A stretch of 62,245 nt of DNA, taken from contig PHBZ01000033.1 in assembly GCA_002840755.1 (NCBI GenBank), positions 1 to 62,245 of the forward strand. The letters run 5' to 3'. Shown here in pieces: positions 45,426-54,337 of this stretch. Below the pieces are notes generated by a model, which had not been told where the DNA came from, searched no databases, and worked only from the letters and a program-made list of their open reading frames with translations. The stretch is from Chloroflexi bacterium HGW-Chloroflexi-10. GTDB lineage: Bacteria; Chloroflexota; Anaerolineae; Anaerolineales; Anaerolineaceae. The translations under genes were made by a program, and so were the position numbers. How positions within the stretch are numbered: the first letter of the stretch is position 1; every line of letters begins with the position of its first letter.

Positions 45426-46251
45426 CCTCATTTTTCTATTAACACTCTCCGCCTGTGGTTTGGAAAACACGCCAAACTCGCTGAATAGCACGCAAATAGT
45501 CCAGCCTGTCCAAACCCTATCGTCTTCCAACAGCAAAATTCGGCTACCAAAATCTGAAACAACTTTCAGCATACAATTCAGCGATGAAATTGATATAAAT
45601 TCACTGAAAGGTACCCTGATTGATTTGGATTTATTCGAAACTGATTCCCAAACGATAACCAGCCTGCATAACCAGGGGAAATATATTGTTTGTTATCTTT
45701 CCGCCGGTTCGTGGGAAAATTGGCGGCCCGATGCATCCGAGTTTCCGCATGAAGTGATCGGCAGCAACTATGCCGGTTGGCCGGGTGAGAAATGGTTGGA
45801 TATTCGTGAACTTGAAACACTCGCTCCAATTCTCACCCAACGCCTGGACCTGTGTGCTCAAAAAGGGTTTGATGGAGTGGAACCTGATAACGTGGATGGG
45901 TATCAAAACAATACAGGTTTTCCACTCAGTGCAGCGGATCAGTTACAATTTAACCGTTGGTTGGCCGCAGAAGCGCATGCCCGCGGGTTGAGTATTGGTC
46001 TGAAAAATGATCCCGAACAGGCAGCCGATCTGGTTGACCATTTTGATTGGGCCTTGCTCGAAGATTGTTATGCTCAGAATTGGTGCAACTTGCTCGATAT
46101 TTTTATCAACCAAGAAAAGGCGGTTTTTGCAATCGAATATACCGATGAGCAAACTGACTTTGAACAGGTCTGCCGTCTGGCAGCCAAAGACCGCATCAAT
46201 GTCGTTCTCAAAAATCGCAATCTTGATTCGTTTGAAGACCATTGCCCTTAA
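45406..46251 (+). CDS. GH114-like lipoprotein (endo-alpha-1,4-polygalactosaminidase family)
   Basis: A 281-residue lipoprotein with lipobox LSAC (about 14-17). The remaining TIM-barrel follows PF03537: QFSDEIDINS, then LIDLDLFETD, YIVCYLSAGSWENWRPD, GFDGVEPDNVDGY and a ALLEDCYAQN strand. Family members degrade galactosaminogalactan or the exopolysaccharide Pel. It overlaps the end of the pyrophosphatase-like gene by 20 bp. Co-transcription with a c-di-GMP cyclase fits a role in biofilm matrix turnover. Confidence 0.85.
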   Translation: MKTWKFSLIFLLTLSACGLENTPNSLNSTQIVQPVQTLSSSNSKIRLPKSETTFSIQFSDEIDINSLKGTLIDLDLFETDSQTITSLHNQGKYIVCYLSAGSWENWRPDASEFPHEVIGSNYAGWPGEKWLDIRELETLAPILTQRLDLCAQKGFDGVEPDNVDGYQNNTGFPLSAADQLQFNRWLAAEAHARGLSIGLKNDPEQAADLVDHFDWALLEDCYAQNWCNLLDIFINQEKAVFAIEYTDEQTDFEQVCRLAAKDRINVVLKNRNLDSFEDHCP

Positions 46252-46409
46252 TTTCCTGACTGTGAAAACTCGTCGCCTTTAACCAAATTATATCCGAAGG
46301 TACTTTGTATTTCGTCTTCCTTCACACGACTCCCGCTTGATATAATCATTCATATCGACAGTAATACAGCCTGGCCATTATTTACCGGTTTTAAGGGAGA
46401 CTTACGAAT

Positions 46410-46931
46410 ATGCCATTATCTTTAATCCGCCCCACGCCCGTTCTGGAAACCGATTTCTGTGAAACCATCGCCGAATTTCGCGCTCTGCGGGAAGATACCA
46501 TCGAATCTTTTTTTTCACTGCATAATTGTGATTTTCGATCTTACTTACTCCAGACCCAATTGATGGAAGCCGGGCGCAACTTACCCAAAGGCTATGTCGC
46601 TTCCACCACCTACTGGAGCGTTTTAGACAACAAACGCATCATCGGAATCTGCCGTTTCCGTCACGACCTGACCCCGGCGCTCCGCATAGAAGGCGGGCAT
46701 ATTGGTTACAGCATCCGTCCCAGTGAACGAAAAAAGGGATATGGCACCCAACAATTGGCACTCATACTGGCAGAATGTCGCCAGCTCGGCTACAAAAAAG
46801 TCATGATCACCTGTGATTGGGATAATATCGGTTCGTATAAAATCATCGAAAGTAATGGCGGCGTGCGTACTGGTGAAGCTCTATCCCCCACCAGCAAAAA
46901 AAGAGTCTATCACTATTGGGTTCAACTTTAG
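46410..46931 (+). CDS. GNAT-family N-acetyltransferase
   Basis: A 173-residue enzyme. The acetyl-CoA site is visible as GYSIRPSERKKGYGTQQLAL (motif A, RxxGxG), preceded by HIG. The C-terminal motif B region is DNIGSYKIIESNGGV. It acetylates an unknown amine. TAAGGGAGA precedes the ATG. The next gene follows 33 bp later on the same strand and may be in the operon. Confidence 0.88.
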   Translation: MPLSLIRPTPVLETDFCETIAEFRALREDTIESFFSLHNCDFRSYLLQTQLMEAGRNLPKGYVASTTYWSVLDNKRIIGICRFRHDLTPALRIEGGHIGYSIRPSERKKGYGTQQLALILAECRQLGYKKVMITCDWDNIGSYKIIESNGGVRTGEALSPTSKKRVYHYWVQL

Positions 46932-46964
46932 CCAATTTACTTTTTACTTAAAAGGAGATTTTTA

Positions 46965-47804
46965 ATGCAAACACCCTCAATTAATCGTGATCAAATATTA
47001 ACCCACCTCCGTACGGCAATGGAACCGCTGGAACCAGTCCTCGCAATGTGGGAAGGTGGTGCTGCGGCCTTTAACCGTGTGGATGAATGGTCGGATATCG
47101 ACCTGCAATTTGCAGTAGAAGATGATGCTGTTGACCAGGTTATTGAGACCCTGTTCAACAGCCTTAATCAAATTGGTTCAATCCATCTGCGTTACGATAT
47201 TCCCATGCCTGCCTGGCACGGACATTGGCAAACATTTATCCATTTAACAGATACCGATCCATTTCTGGTTTTGGATATCGTCATCATGCGGGTCAGCAAT
47301 CCGGCTAAATTTCTGGAAAAAGAAATCCATGGTTATCAAAAGATCCATTTTGATAAAACCGGAATTATTAAGGAAAATCCGGAATTTAATCGCAAGGCTC
47401 ACCTGGATATCATTCGCAAACGATTGGAAACTCTTCCCGTGGTATTTAACCTGTTTCAGGTGTTTATCGAAAAAGAGATTCACCGCAATAACCCAATCGA
47501 GGCTTTATCTTATTACCAGGCTATGACTCTCAGACCATTGATGGAGCTTTTACGCATTGTTTTTAGTCCCCAACACTATAATTTCAATACCCGTTATATA
47601 TACACGGAATTACCGCAGGAAGTGATTAATCGCTTGGAACCACTCTATTTTCCCGTTGGTCTGACTGATATTTCAATAAAACGTCAACAGGCGCAAGAGT
47701 TCTTTGATGAAATGCTCAAAAAAGCTGATCTAAAATTGATTAACCAAAGTTTGAATACGTTTTGTGATTCAATGAATGACTCTCAAAAACTATCAAATCA
47801 ATAA
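46965..47804 (+). CDS. Nucleotidyltransferase-fold protein
   Basis: A 279-residue protein. VDEWSDIDLQF preceded by EGGAAAFNR gives a GG...DxD arrangement of nucleotidyltransferases, although the usual GS is replaced by GG. The C-terminal part is helical and resembles kanamycin-nucleotidyltransferase- or AadE-like proteins. AAAGGAG lies before the ATG. Its role is unknown; antibiotic modification is possible, but no evidence favours it. Confidence 0.6.
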   Translation: MQTPSINRDQILTHLRTAMEPLEPVLAMWEGGAAAFNRVDEWSDIDLQFAVEDDAVDQVIETLFNSLNQIGSIHLRYDIPMPAWHGHWQTFIHLTDTDPFLVLDIVIMRVSNPAKFLEKEIHGYQKIHFDKTGIIKENPEFNRKAHLDIIRKRLETLPVVFNLFQVFIEKEIHRNNPIEALSYYQAMTLRPLMELLRIVFSPQHYNFNTRYIYTELPQEVINRLEPLYFPVGLTDISIKRQQAQEFFDEMLKKADLKLINQSLNTFCDSMNDSQKLSNQ

Positions 47805-47908
47805 AAAAACTATACAATCGCGTAACCAATGTTGAAAACAGGGGTTGTCTAAACTACAATGAAATTATCTTATTGTTCCACCCATTTCAAAGAAGGAGGA
47901 GGCAGTTC

Positions 47909-48355
47909 ATGGTTACTGCACAACATTTGCTCGACCTCAAAGGGGATGACGTTTGGACGATTTCACCGGAAGATACGGTTTTTGATGCCCTGCGTTTGAT
48001 GGCCCGCGTGGATATCGGCGCTCTGTTGGTCATGGAAGGCGACGACCTGATCGGAATCCTTTCCGAACGTGACTATGCCCGTAAAATAGTTTTACTTGGA
48101 AAAGCATCCAGGGATACTAAAGTGAGAGAAATCATGACCAGCCGGGTGTTTAGTATCCATCCTTTGCAAACCATTGAAGAATGTATGGATTTGATGACCC
48201 AGAAACGCATCCGCCACGTACCCGTAGTGTTGGATGAAAAGGTCATTGGCGTTATTTCAATTGGTGATGTGGTAAAACACATCATCCATAAGCAGCGCGA
48301 AACGATAAAAGACCTGACAAACAAGATTTCTTCAACGCAATCATTCGTTGCTTGA
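47909..48355 (+). CDS. Tandem CBS-domain protein
   Basis: A 148-residue protein with two CBS motifs: WTISPEDTVFDALRLMARVDIG with LIGILSERDYARKI, and VREIMTSRVFSIHPLQTIEE with VIGVISIGDVVKH. Such proteins bind adenosine nucleotides and regulate partners. AAGGAGGAGG lies 7 nt before ATG 47909. A strong terminator follows. Confidence 0.92.
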   Translation: MVTAQHLLDLKGDDVWTISPEDTVFDALRLMARVDIGALLVMEGDDLIGILSERDYARKIVLLGKASRDTKVREIMTSRVFSIHPLQTIEECMDLMTQKRIRHVPVVLDEKVIGVISIGDVVKHIIHKQRETIKDLTNKISSTQSFVA

Positions 48356-48367
48356 TCCCCCCAAACC

Positions 48368-48407
48368 GAAAACGGCGAGCTCAGAATGGCTCGCCGTTTT
48401 CAATTTA
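48368..48407 (+). terminator. Rho-independent terminator
   Basis: A perfect 13-bp stem (48368-48380 with 48389-48401), 8-nt loop and T-rich end. It separates the CBS gene from the convergent uronate operon. Confidence 0.88.
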
Positions 48408-48461
48408 AGAGAGGAATACGGAATTTGTAAATCACTCTCAATCAACGCAGATTTTTACATG

Positions 48462-49745
48462 CTATCGAAAAGCCTGCGGAACGTAAGCCGGTAGTGTTTG
48501 CGTGGCAAAACGCTGTTCCAGTCGGGCAAAACGTTGGCGGCCGTCTTCCAATGGAATACTTGGCCAGTGATCGCCGATCAAAGGGCGTGCATAAGCCACA
48601 AAATCATCCGTCACATCAATCCGATTAGGCGAAATCCATTCCTTTGGGAAGGAGCGCTCAGAATTGGCCACCTGCTCCAAAGGCACATGGCTGTAACGTA
48701 CACTGTAAATGGGTCCGGGGTCACGCAGGATGGTGCTCATAAAACCGCTGCCGTGCTGCACAGCAATCTGTACAGCCTGCTGGCCCAAACGATAAGCCTC
48801 TTCCATATCCACAGTGGAAGCATATATTATGCTGTGGCGCTGGTCAGTGCCCAACACATTCAAACGTGCTGTACCACGCGCCGCCAAACCCACTTCATTC
48901 AGATAATTCACCACAGTCTGTCCAACCGTAGTCTGGCTGGCGCTGAACATGGTATGCCCAAAACTATCCTTCCGTGCGCCAATCTCGCCCACATCAAAAC
49001 CTTCACTGACTACCACAATGCAGCGCCCGGAACATTTCAATTCCTCATTAACCAGGTCTGGCATGGCTTCCAGATTCAACCCGGATTCGGCCAGGTAAAT
49101 TTGCAGCGGCATCTCGCGCAAAGGGTCGGCCAGGCGTGCCGCCGCCGGAATGAAGCCAATCTTGCGCCCCATTGCCTGTAAGACCAATACCGGGTCTGCC
49201 GGGCAGGAGCCGGCATTTTCTTCGTTAGCGTTCTGTACATTCAGCGCCCAGTAGCGCGCTACAGAGCCGTAACCGGGGGTATGGTCAATCAATTGAAACT
49301 GGCTGTCACCCACATCGTTATCAATCGTCTTAGGAGCGCCTACTGCAATCAACTCAAGGCCGTATTCAGCCGCCACCAACGCCACCTTATTGGCAGTATC
49401 CATCGAATCATTTCCGCCAATGTAGAAGAAATAGCCCACATGGTGTGCTTTCAACACCGCGATGGTCCGTTCAAAATCTTCCTGTTGGTTTTTTTTCAAC
49501 TTGTAACGGCAGGTGCCAATGCTGCCGGCAGCCGGGGTCATACTCAACAGCCGAATTTCCTCCGCCGGTTGGTGAGAAAGATCAAGTAGTTCTTCTTTCA
49601 AAACCCCTTCAATGCCATGAAAACCGGCATACACGGTGTCAAACCGGTCCGGCATGGATTGGCAAGCTTCCACAATCCCGCGCAGGGTACTGTTGATCAC
49701 CGGCGTCGGCCCACCCGATTGGGCCACAATAACGTTTTTGTTCAT
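48462..49745 (-). CDS. PPi-type phosphofructokinase family protein, last gene of the uronate operon
   Basis: A 427-residue PFK homologue. The N-terminal SGGPTPVINSTLRG, IGGNDSMDTANKV and GAPKTIDND have the Asp (GGND) and Lys (PKTIDND) that mark pyrophosphate-dependent enzymes, in contrast to GGDGS and PGTIDND of ATP-PFK. HTPGYGSVARY follows, typical of PPi-PFK group members. The usual VEVMGR reads VLQAMGR. The start overlaps the gnd stop (ATGA). Fructose 6-phosphate is the default substrate. Sedoheptulose 7-phosphate, or another sugar acid, is possible given the operon. Confidence 0.82.
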   Translation of the reverse strand: MNKNVIVAQSGGPTPVINSTLRGIVEACQSMPDRFDTVYAGFHGIEGVLKEELLDLSHQPAEEIRLLSMTPAAGSIGTCRYKLKKNQQEDFERTIAVLKAHHVGYFFYIGGNDSMDTANKVALVAAEYGLELIAVGAPKTIDNDVGDSQFQLIDHTPGYGSVARYWALNVQNANEENAGSCPADPVLVLQAMGRKIGFIPAAARLADPLREMPLQIYLAESGLNLEAMPDLVNEELKCSGRCIVVVSEGFDVGEIGARKDSFGHTMFSASQTTVGQTVVNYLNEVGLAARGTARLNVLGTDQRHSIIYASTVDMEEAYRLGQQAVQIAVQHGSGFMSTILRDPGPIYSVRYSHVPLEQVANSERSFPKEWISPNRIDVTDDFVAYARPLIGDHWPSIPLEDGRQRFARLEQRFATQTLPAYVPQAFR

Positions 49746-51157
49746 TTCACCCACTCTGTGTGGAAGCTGCCTTCACGATCCACGCGGCGGTAGGTATGCG
49801 CGCCAAAATAGTCGCGCTGCGCCTGGGTCAGGTTGGCTGGCAGTCGTTCGCTGCGATAAGCGTCAAAATAAGCCAATGCCGAAGCGGTCGCCAGCATCGG
49901 AATACCCAGTTCGATCCCGGTAGTCAACACCAGTCGCCATGCGTCCTGTTTCCTTTCAACAGTGGTACGGAAATTATCATCCAGCAGCAGGTTGACCAGT
50001 TTTGGGTTACGCTCATAGGCGTCCATAATATCACCCAGCAAGCGCGCCCGGATGATGCAGCCCGCCCGCCAAATCTTTGCAATCTCTTTCATATTCAGCT
50101 GGTAATCATATTCCTGTGAAGCAATCCGCAGCAGTCCCAGCCCTTGCGCATAAGACGTGATTTTACTGGCCAACAGTGCGTCTTGTGCCGCCGCAATGAG
50201 CTTTTCGCGCTCACTGCCGCTGTAACGTGGGGATGGGCCGGAAATGACTTTACTGGCTGCCACACGTTCAGCCTTCAACCCGGATAATATCCGGCTTTCC
50301 ACAGCCGCGTTAATCGTCGGGATGGGTGCGCCAATATCCAGTGCATTCTGGCTGGTCCATTTGCCGGTGCCTTTTTGCTGCGCCTCATCCAAAATCAAGT
50401 CCACCAGCGCCTGCCCACTTTCAGGATCTTTTTTTTCAAAAATATCGGCGGTGATTTCAACCAGGTAACTTTGCAGCATGCCCTGATTCCATTCAGAGAA
50501 GAGCTGGTGCAGTTCGCTGTTGCTCATCCCTAAACCACGGTGCAGCAGATCGTAGATTTCAGCAATCAACTGCATATCGGCATATTCAATGCCATTATGC
50601 ACCATTTTTACGTAATGCCCGGCGCCGCGCGGCCCGATATGCGTGACACACGGTTGTCCATCAGCAGCTTTAGCTGCCATGGCTTCCAGGATGGGACGTA
50701 ACGCTGTCCAGGCAGCTTCCTGCCCGCCCGGCATCATACTCGGCCCCCACAGCGCGCCTTCTTCACCCCCGGAGACTCCCATGCCAACAAAATTCAAGCC
50801 TTCCTCGGCCAATGCCTTGCTGCGTCTTTCGGTATCCAGGAAAAACGAATTGCCGCCATCGATCAGAATATCCCCGGCTTCCATAAAGCCCTTCAATCCG
50901 TTAATCGCATCGTCCACCGGTTTACCGGCTGGCACCATCAATAGGATCCGCCGCGGCTTTTCCAGTGCGTCCATCAGCGCCTGGGGTGTGTCCACCACGA
51001 AGACCTGCTTACCGGATGCCTTGTCACTTAAAAATTTCTCCACTTTTTCTTTGTCAAGGTCCAAACCCACCACAGGAAAGCCATTGCGCTCCATGTTTAA
51101 AGCCAGGCTTTGCCCCATTACACCCAGACCGACGATTCCAATTGCTGCTTTTTTCAT
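49742..51157 (-). CDS. gnd: 6-phosphogluconate dehydrogenase, NAD-type
   Basis: A 471-residue full-length Gnd: IGIVGLGVMGQSLALN (6-21), DGGNSFF and VSGGEEGALWGPSMMPGG, HYVKMVHNGIEYADMQ, then SPRYSG and IWRAGCIIRARLL. It oxidises and decarboxylates 6-phosphogluconate to ribulose 5-phosphate. At the end of strand 2, where the E. coli enzyme has NRS (33-35) for the NADP phosphate, this one has DLD (Asp33, Asp35), which predicts NAD preference. AGGAGG lies before ATG 51157. It sits in the uronate operon and overlaps the PFK gene by 4 bp. Confidence 0.95.
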   Translation of the reverse strand: MKKAAIGIVGLGVMGQSLALNMERNGFPVVGLDLDKEKVEKFLSDKASGKQVFVVDTPQALMDALEKPRRILLMVPAGKPVDDAINGLKGFMEAGDILIDGGNSFFLDTERRSKALAEEGLNFVGMGVSGGEEGALWGPSMMPGGQEAAWTALRPILEAMAAKAADGQPCVTHIGPRGAGHYVKMVHNGIEYADMQLIAEIYDLLHRGLGMSNSELHQLFSEWNQGMLQSYLVEITADIFEKKDPESGQALVDLILDEAQQKGTGKWTSQNALDIGAPIPTINAAVESRILSGLKAERVAASKVISGPSPRYSGSEREKLIAAAQDALLASKITSYAQGLGLLRIASQEYDYQLNMKEIAKIWRAGCIIRARLLGDIMDAYERNPKLVNLLLDDNFRTTVERKQDAWRLVLTTGIELGIPMLATASALAYFDAYRSERLPANLTQAQRDYFGAHTYRRVDREGSFHTEWVK

Positions 51158-51237
51158 TCTACCTCCTCTTAAAAAGTTCAATAATGGCACTTAATGGTTA
51201 CTTTTGTTGAATAGATTGATCTGGAAATCGCATTTCC

Positions 51238-52479
51238 TCAGCTTTTCAAACGGTATAGCATCTCACCGGCATGCGGAACAATCAGGATGCCCTCATCTGT
51301 ACGCCCTGCCCAATCGGCAGTGTTAATGCTTTTTGGATCACAATAACCCAGGTTAATCCGCCGGCAGCGTTCCTCCGCAATGCCGGTGGCCAATGTCACT
51401 TTGATGCGTGCTTTTTCAATCCCTGTGGCAGGGTCATAGGTGCCCATACCTTTCACATGTGTGGAATGTGCCAGCACGCCGCCTGGATAATGCGCAAATT
51501 TTTCCCATTGCCCGGTAAAGTAATCTCGGCAGTGATAACCGATCTCATCAATTATTTTGCCATGGGTATAACTGACCTCATCCAGATGTGGTGCATAAAT
51601 AATCACCTCGCCGCCATCGGCAATGACCGGTTCAAGTTTATACATGCCCTTCGCTGCGGTCCACAGGTCATCATACATCTCCGGCATAACGGCCAAAACC
51701 CGCTGATACGGTTTTTCGCTGTAAATTATATGCACCTGAGCCGAAAGGTTAGCTGCCTGCTGCCAGGCGTCCCTTGGCGAATCAAAGAAAACACCATGTA
51801 CAGCAATCTGTGTGACCACGCTCGCAATACAAGCCGTTGGTATCGGGACAAATTGTGCGGCCCGGTCAATCACTGCCCGTACCGGGGTATAACCCGAACC
51901 GATCACCCGGTAAGAAGTCATCAGCGCCCCCAACCAATGCGTCAGGTTGATGATCTCTGGCCCGCCAATCCCCGGGAAGAAATATTTATTCCCGCCCGAG
52001 AAACCCACCACTTCATGTGGAAAAACCGGCCCGCAGATAATAATCTGGTCATAATCCAGAATCATCCGATTCAAAGTCACCGGAACACTCTGCTGCAACC
52101 GTCCTTCACTGATAGTAGCAATCTCTTCTGCCGGGATTTCACCCAATTTTACAAATGTGGCTGGGTCTTGCCATTCATGATTATAAATATGCACAACCCC
52201 GCACTGTCCATCTGTCACCGGTTGGCCCACCAGTTTGCTCAATTGCGCATCACTCATCGGTTGGTGTGTTCCCAACGCCACCAGATAATCCAGTTTACTG
52301 GCAACACCTGCCAGATTCTGGTTGATCACCTCAAAGAATAACGGTAATGGCATGGTACGCGTGCCATCCGGAATAATCACCAGCACTCGTTTCCCGGCGC
52401 AATGCAAGGAATCAATCCCTTTCCTTACAATCCGCTGAATGTCACTTTTATACAATACAGGCGCAGTTAGTTCTGCCAT
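51238..52479 (-). CDS. LarA-family nickel-pincer racemase/epimerase
   Basis: A 413-residue LarA homologue. The key residues of lactate racemase are all in place: DGTR (Asp38, Arg41), GTH (His72), PHEVVGFSGGNK (His155 and the cofactor-attaching Lys165) and NLTH (His181). The spacings 155-165-181 match 174-184-200 of the Lactobacillus enzyme. LarA enzymes invert the alpha-carbon of 2-hydroxy acids. Here the operon supplies D-mannonate (SDR) and uses a gluconate derivative (Gnd), and these are C2 epimers, so a mannonate/gluconate 2-epimerase is inferred. The cofactor genes larB/C/E are not in view. Confidence 0.85.
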   Translation of the reverse strand: MAELTAPVLYKSDIQRIVRKGIDSLHCAGKRVLVIIPDGTRTMPLPLFFEVINQNLAGVASKLDYLVALGTHQPMSDAQLSKLVGQPVTDGQCGVVHIYNHEWQDPATFVKLGEIPAEEIATISEGRLQQSVPVTLNRMILDYDQIIICGPVFPHEVVGFSGGNKYFFPGIGGPEIINLTHWLGALMTSYRVIGSGYTPVRAVIDRAAQFVPIPTACIASVVTQIAVHGVFFDSPRDAWQQAANLSAQVHIIYSEKPYQRVLAVMPEMYDDLWTAAKGMYKLEPVIADGGEVIIYAPHLDEVSYTHGKIIDEIGYHCRDYFTGQWEKFAHYPGGVLAHSTHVKGMGTYDPATGIEKARIKVTLATGIAEERCRRINLGYCDPKSINTADWAGRTDEGILIVPHAGEMLYRLKS

Positions 52480-52487
52480 CTTTACCT

Positions 52488-53378
52488 CTATTTCTGCCAG
52501 GGTGGCACTTCATCCAGAATGGTTTCAAATTCAGCAATCAATCCAGCCTCATACGCGCCGGCATAACTGCCTTCCAGAAAACGTTGAATACCTTCTTCAT
52601 AAAAACGCTGCCAGGATTCGTCTTCATATCCCGGATTAATCGGTAGGAACAGGGCGTTGTTGGCGCGCGCGGCCTTAAAATCACCTGGAGCATCCCCAAT
52701 CATCAGGATATGGTCAGGTGTATAGTTATCCTTTGCGGTGGCGGCCAGTACTTCCGCCTTGGTACCCATTTCCTGCCCCGCGATCAAACGCACATAGGCT
52801 GCAATGCCGTGTTCACTCCACTCGCGCTCCAGATCGGCATATGGGGTAGCCGAAACAACCACCAGGTCCGCCTGCGCAGTGAGTTTTTGCAGACTATCGC
52901 GCACAAAGGGGAAAGGTGCCACGCCGCGCACCATACCGGCAATCGAATCATTAACAGCTTTAGACCACTGCATCGCCTGATCTAGTTCCTGATGAGGATG
53001 TGCTTGCATATAATCCGCCAATCCGCCGTTGCTCAATGCCGCACCGGAAGCAATAAAGGCTCGCACCGCATCCACTTGGGGGATCACTGCCCCCCGTTTG
53101 ATCACCTCGGGGCGTTCACGCAGCAAATCCAACACCTTAACCAACGCCGGCCAGCGGTTAACCCCGCGCCAACGCGAATACAGGTTGACGAACTCAAATG
53201 CCTCCCGCGCGTACTTGGAGACCGGTTGTAAATTCCAATGATTAATGATATTCGGTCCGAAACATTCCTTATGCTTTAGTTCCATAGTATCAAAAGCACA
53301 ACCGTCCGAATCAATACCAACATAAAATTGTTTTTCGGGAGAAAATTGCTGCATCTGTTCCTGGTAACTACTCATCAT
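52488..53378 (-). CDS. HAD-superfamily phosphatase-like protein
   Basis: A 296-residue HAD protein. Motif I is IDSDGCAFDT (DxD), motif II VVVSATP, motif III the Lys in GTKAEVL and motif IV GDAPGD. All catalytic residues appear intact. A helical cap lies after motif I, containing SRWRGVNRWPALVKVL. It starts 119 bp after the SDR stop and ends 8 bp before the larA-like start, so it belongs to the operon. Likely a sugar-phosphate phosphatase. Which step it serves is unclear. Confidence 0.78.
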   Translation of the reverse strand: MMSSYQEQMQQFSPEKQFYVGIDSDGCAFDTMELKHKECFGPNIINHWNLQPVSKYAREAFEFVNLYSRWRGVNRWPALVKVLDLLRERPEVIKRGAVIPQVDAVRAFIASGAALSNGGLADYMQAHPHQELDQAMQWSKAVNDSIAGMVRGVAPFPFVRDSLQKLTAQADLVVVSATPYADLEREWSEHGIAAYVRLIAGQEMGTKAEVLAATAKDNYTPDHILMIGDAPGDFKAARANNALFLPINPGYEDESWQRFYEEGIQRFLEGSYAGAYEAGLIAEFETILDEVPPWQK

Positions 53379-53497
53379 CTATCCTCATTTAGTTATTATT
53401 TGTTTGCTTTAGAAAATTATCACATCGTATTCTTTGAGATTATTTTTTTTCGTGTGTTTCGTGTGTTTTGTGGTTAAAGACTCTGTTCTTTATTAAA

Positions 53498-54334
53498 TTA
53501 CACCCCGCTGAAAGCGGAGAAACCGCCGTCCACCGGGATCACCACCCCGGTGACAAACGCCGATGCCGGTGAAAGCAGCCACAACATCGTCCCGACCAGA
53601 TCCGCCGGTTCACCAAAACGTCCCATTGGAGTATGCGCAATAATCGTATTGCCGCGTGCTGTCAATGCTCCACTCTCCGCTTCGGTTAACAGGAAACGAT
53701 TCTGATCCGTCAGGAAGAAACCTGGAGCTATAGCATTAACCCGGATATTCACCGAAAATTCCTGGGCCATATACACAGCTAACCACTGTGTGAAATTGCT
53801 TACCCCGGCCTTGGCCGCCGAATACGCTGGAATTCGTGTCAACGGACGGAAAGCGTTCATCGAAGAAACATTCAAAATCACGCCATGCTTCTGTTCTGCC
53901 ATGGCACGTCCAAACACTTGGCTGGGCAGAATCGTCCCTAATAGGTTAAGATCGAAGGTGAAGCGCAGTGCTTCTTCGGGTAGATCAAAAAAGGCACGAT
54001 CTGGGTTGGTTGAGGCATTGGGGTGGTTACCGCCGGCAGCGTTGATCAGCATATCCACCTGCCCCCAACGCTTGACAGCCTGAAATGCGCTTTCGATCAC
54101 CTCTTTTTTAAGAACGTCCGTAAAAAAAAGCCCATAAGTAGAGCCGCTGGCAGCCAGGCGCTCTTCCAATAAAGGCGGCAAACTGTTGACCCGGTCCAGA
54201 ATAGCCACATTTGCTCCGCAGCTAGCCAACGCCACGGCCATCTCGCCCCCTAATACACCCGCACCACCGGTGATCACCACGGTCTTACCGCTAAAATCAA
54301 AAGTTTTCATAAATTCATGCTTGGGTTGGTTCAC
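53498..54334 (-). CDS. SDR oxidoreductase, probable fructuronate reductase (D-mannonate oxidoreductase)
   Basis: A 278-residue short-chain dehydrogenase. TGGAGVLGG (22-30) binds the cofactor, Asp47 (ILDR) ends strand 2 and favours NAD(H), and NAAGG, NVSSM and PAYSAAKAG supply the catalytic Ser, Tyr and Lys. It has the same length and type as the SDR assigned as D-mannonate oxidoreductase in Bacillus subtilis (UxuB/YjmF). The start is GTG 54334 with GGAGG 8 nt upstream, inside the uxaC 3' end. It follows UxaC, whose product fructuronate is the expected substrate. Confidence 0.85.
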   Translation of the reverse strand: MNQPKHEFMKTFDFSGKTVVITGGAGVLGGEMAVALASCGANVAILDRVNSLPPLLEERLAASGSTYGLFFTDVLKKEVIESAFQAVKRWGQVDMLINAAGGNHPNASTNPDRAFFDLPEEALRFTFDLNLLGTILPSQVFGRAMAEQKHGVILNVSSMNAFRPLTRIPAYSAAKAGVSNFTQWLAVYMAQEFSVNIRVNAIAPGFFLTDQNRFLLTEAESGALTARGNTIIAHTPMGRFGEPADLVGTMLWLLSPASAFVTGVVIPVDGGFSAFSGV

Positions 54335-54337
54335 TTG

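Noticed and set aside
51271..52341. A 356-codon plus-strand ORF opposite the LarA homologue
   Set aside because: It has no recognisable motif, while the minus strand has all LarA active-site residues.
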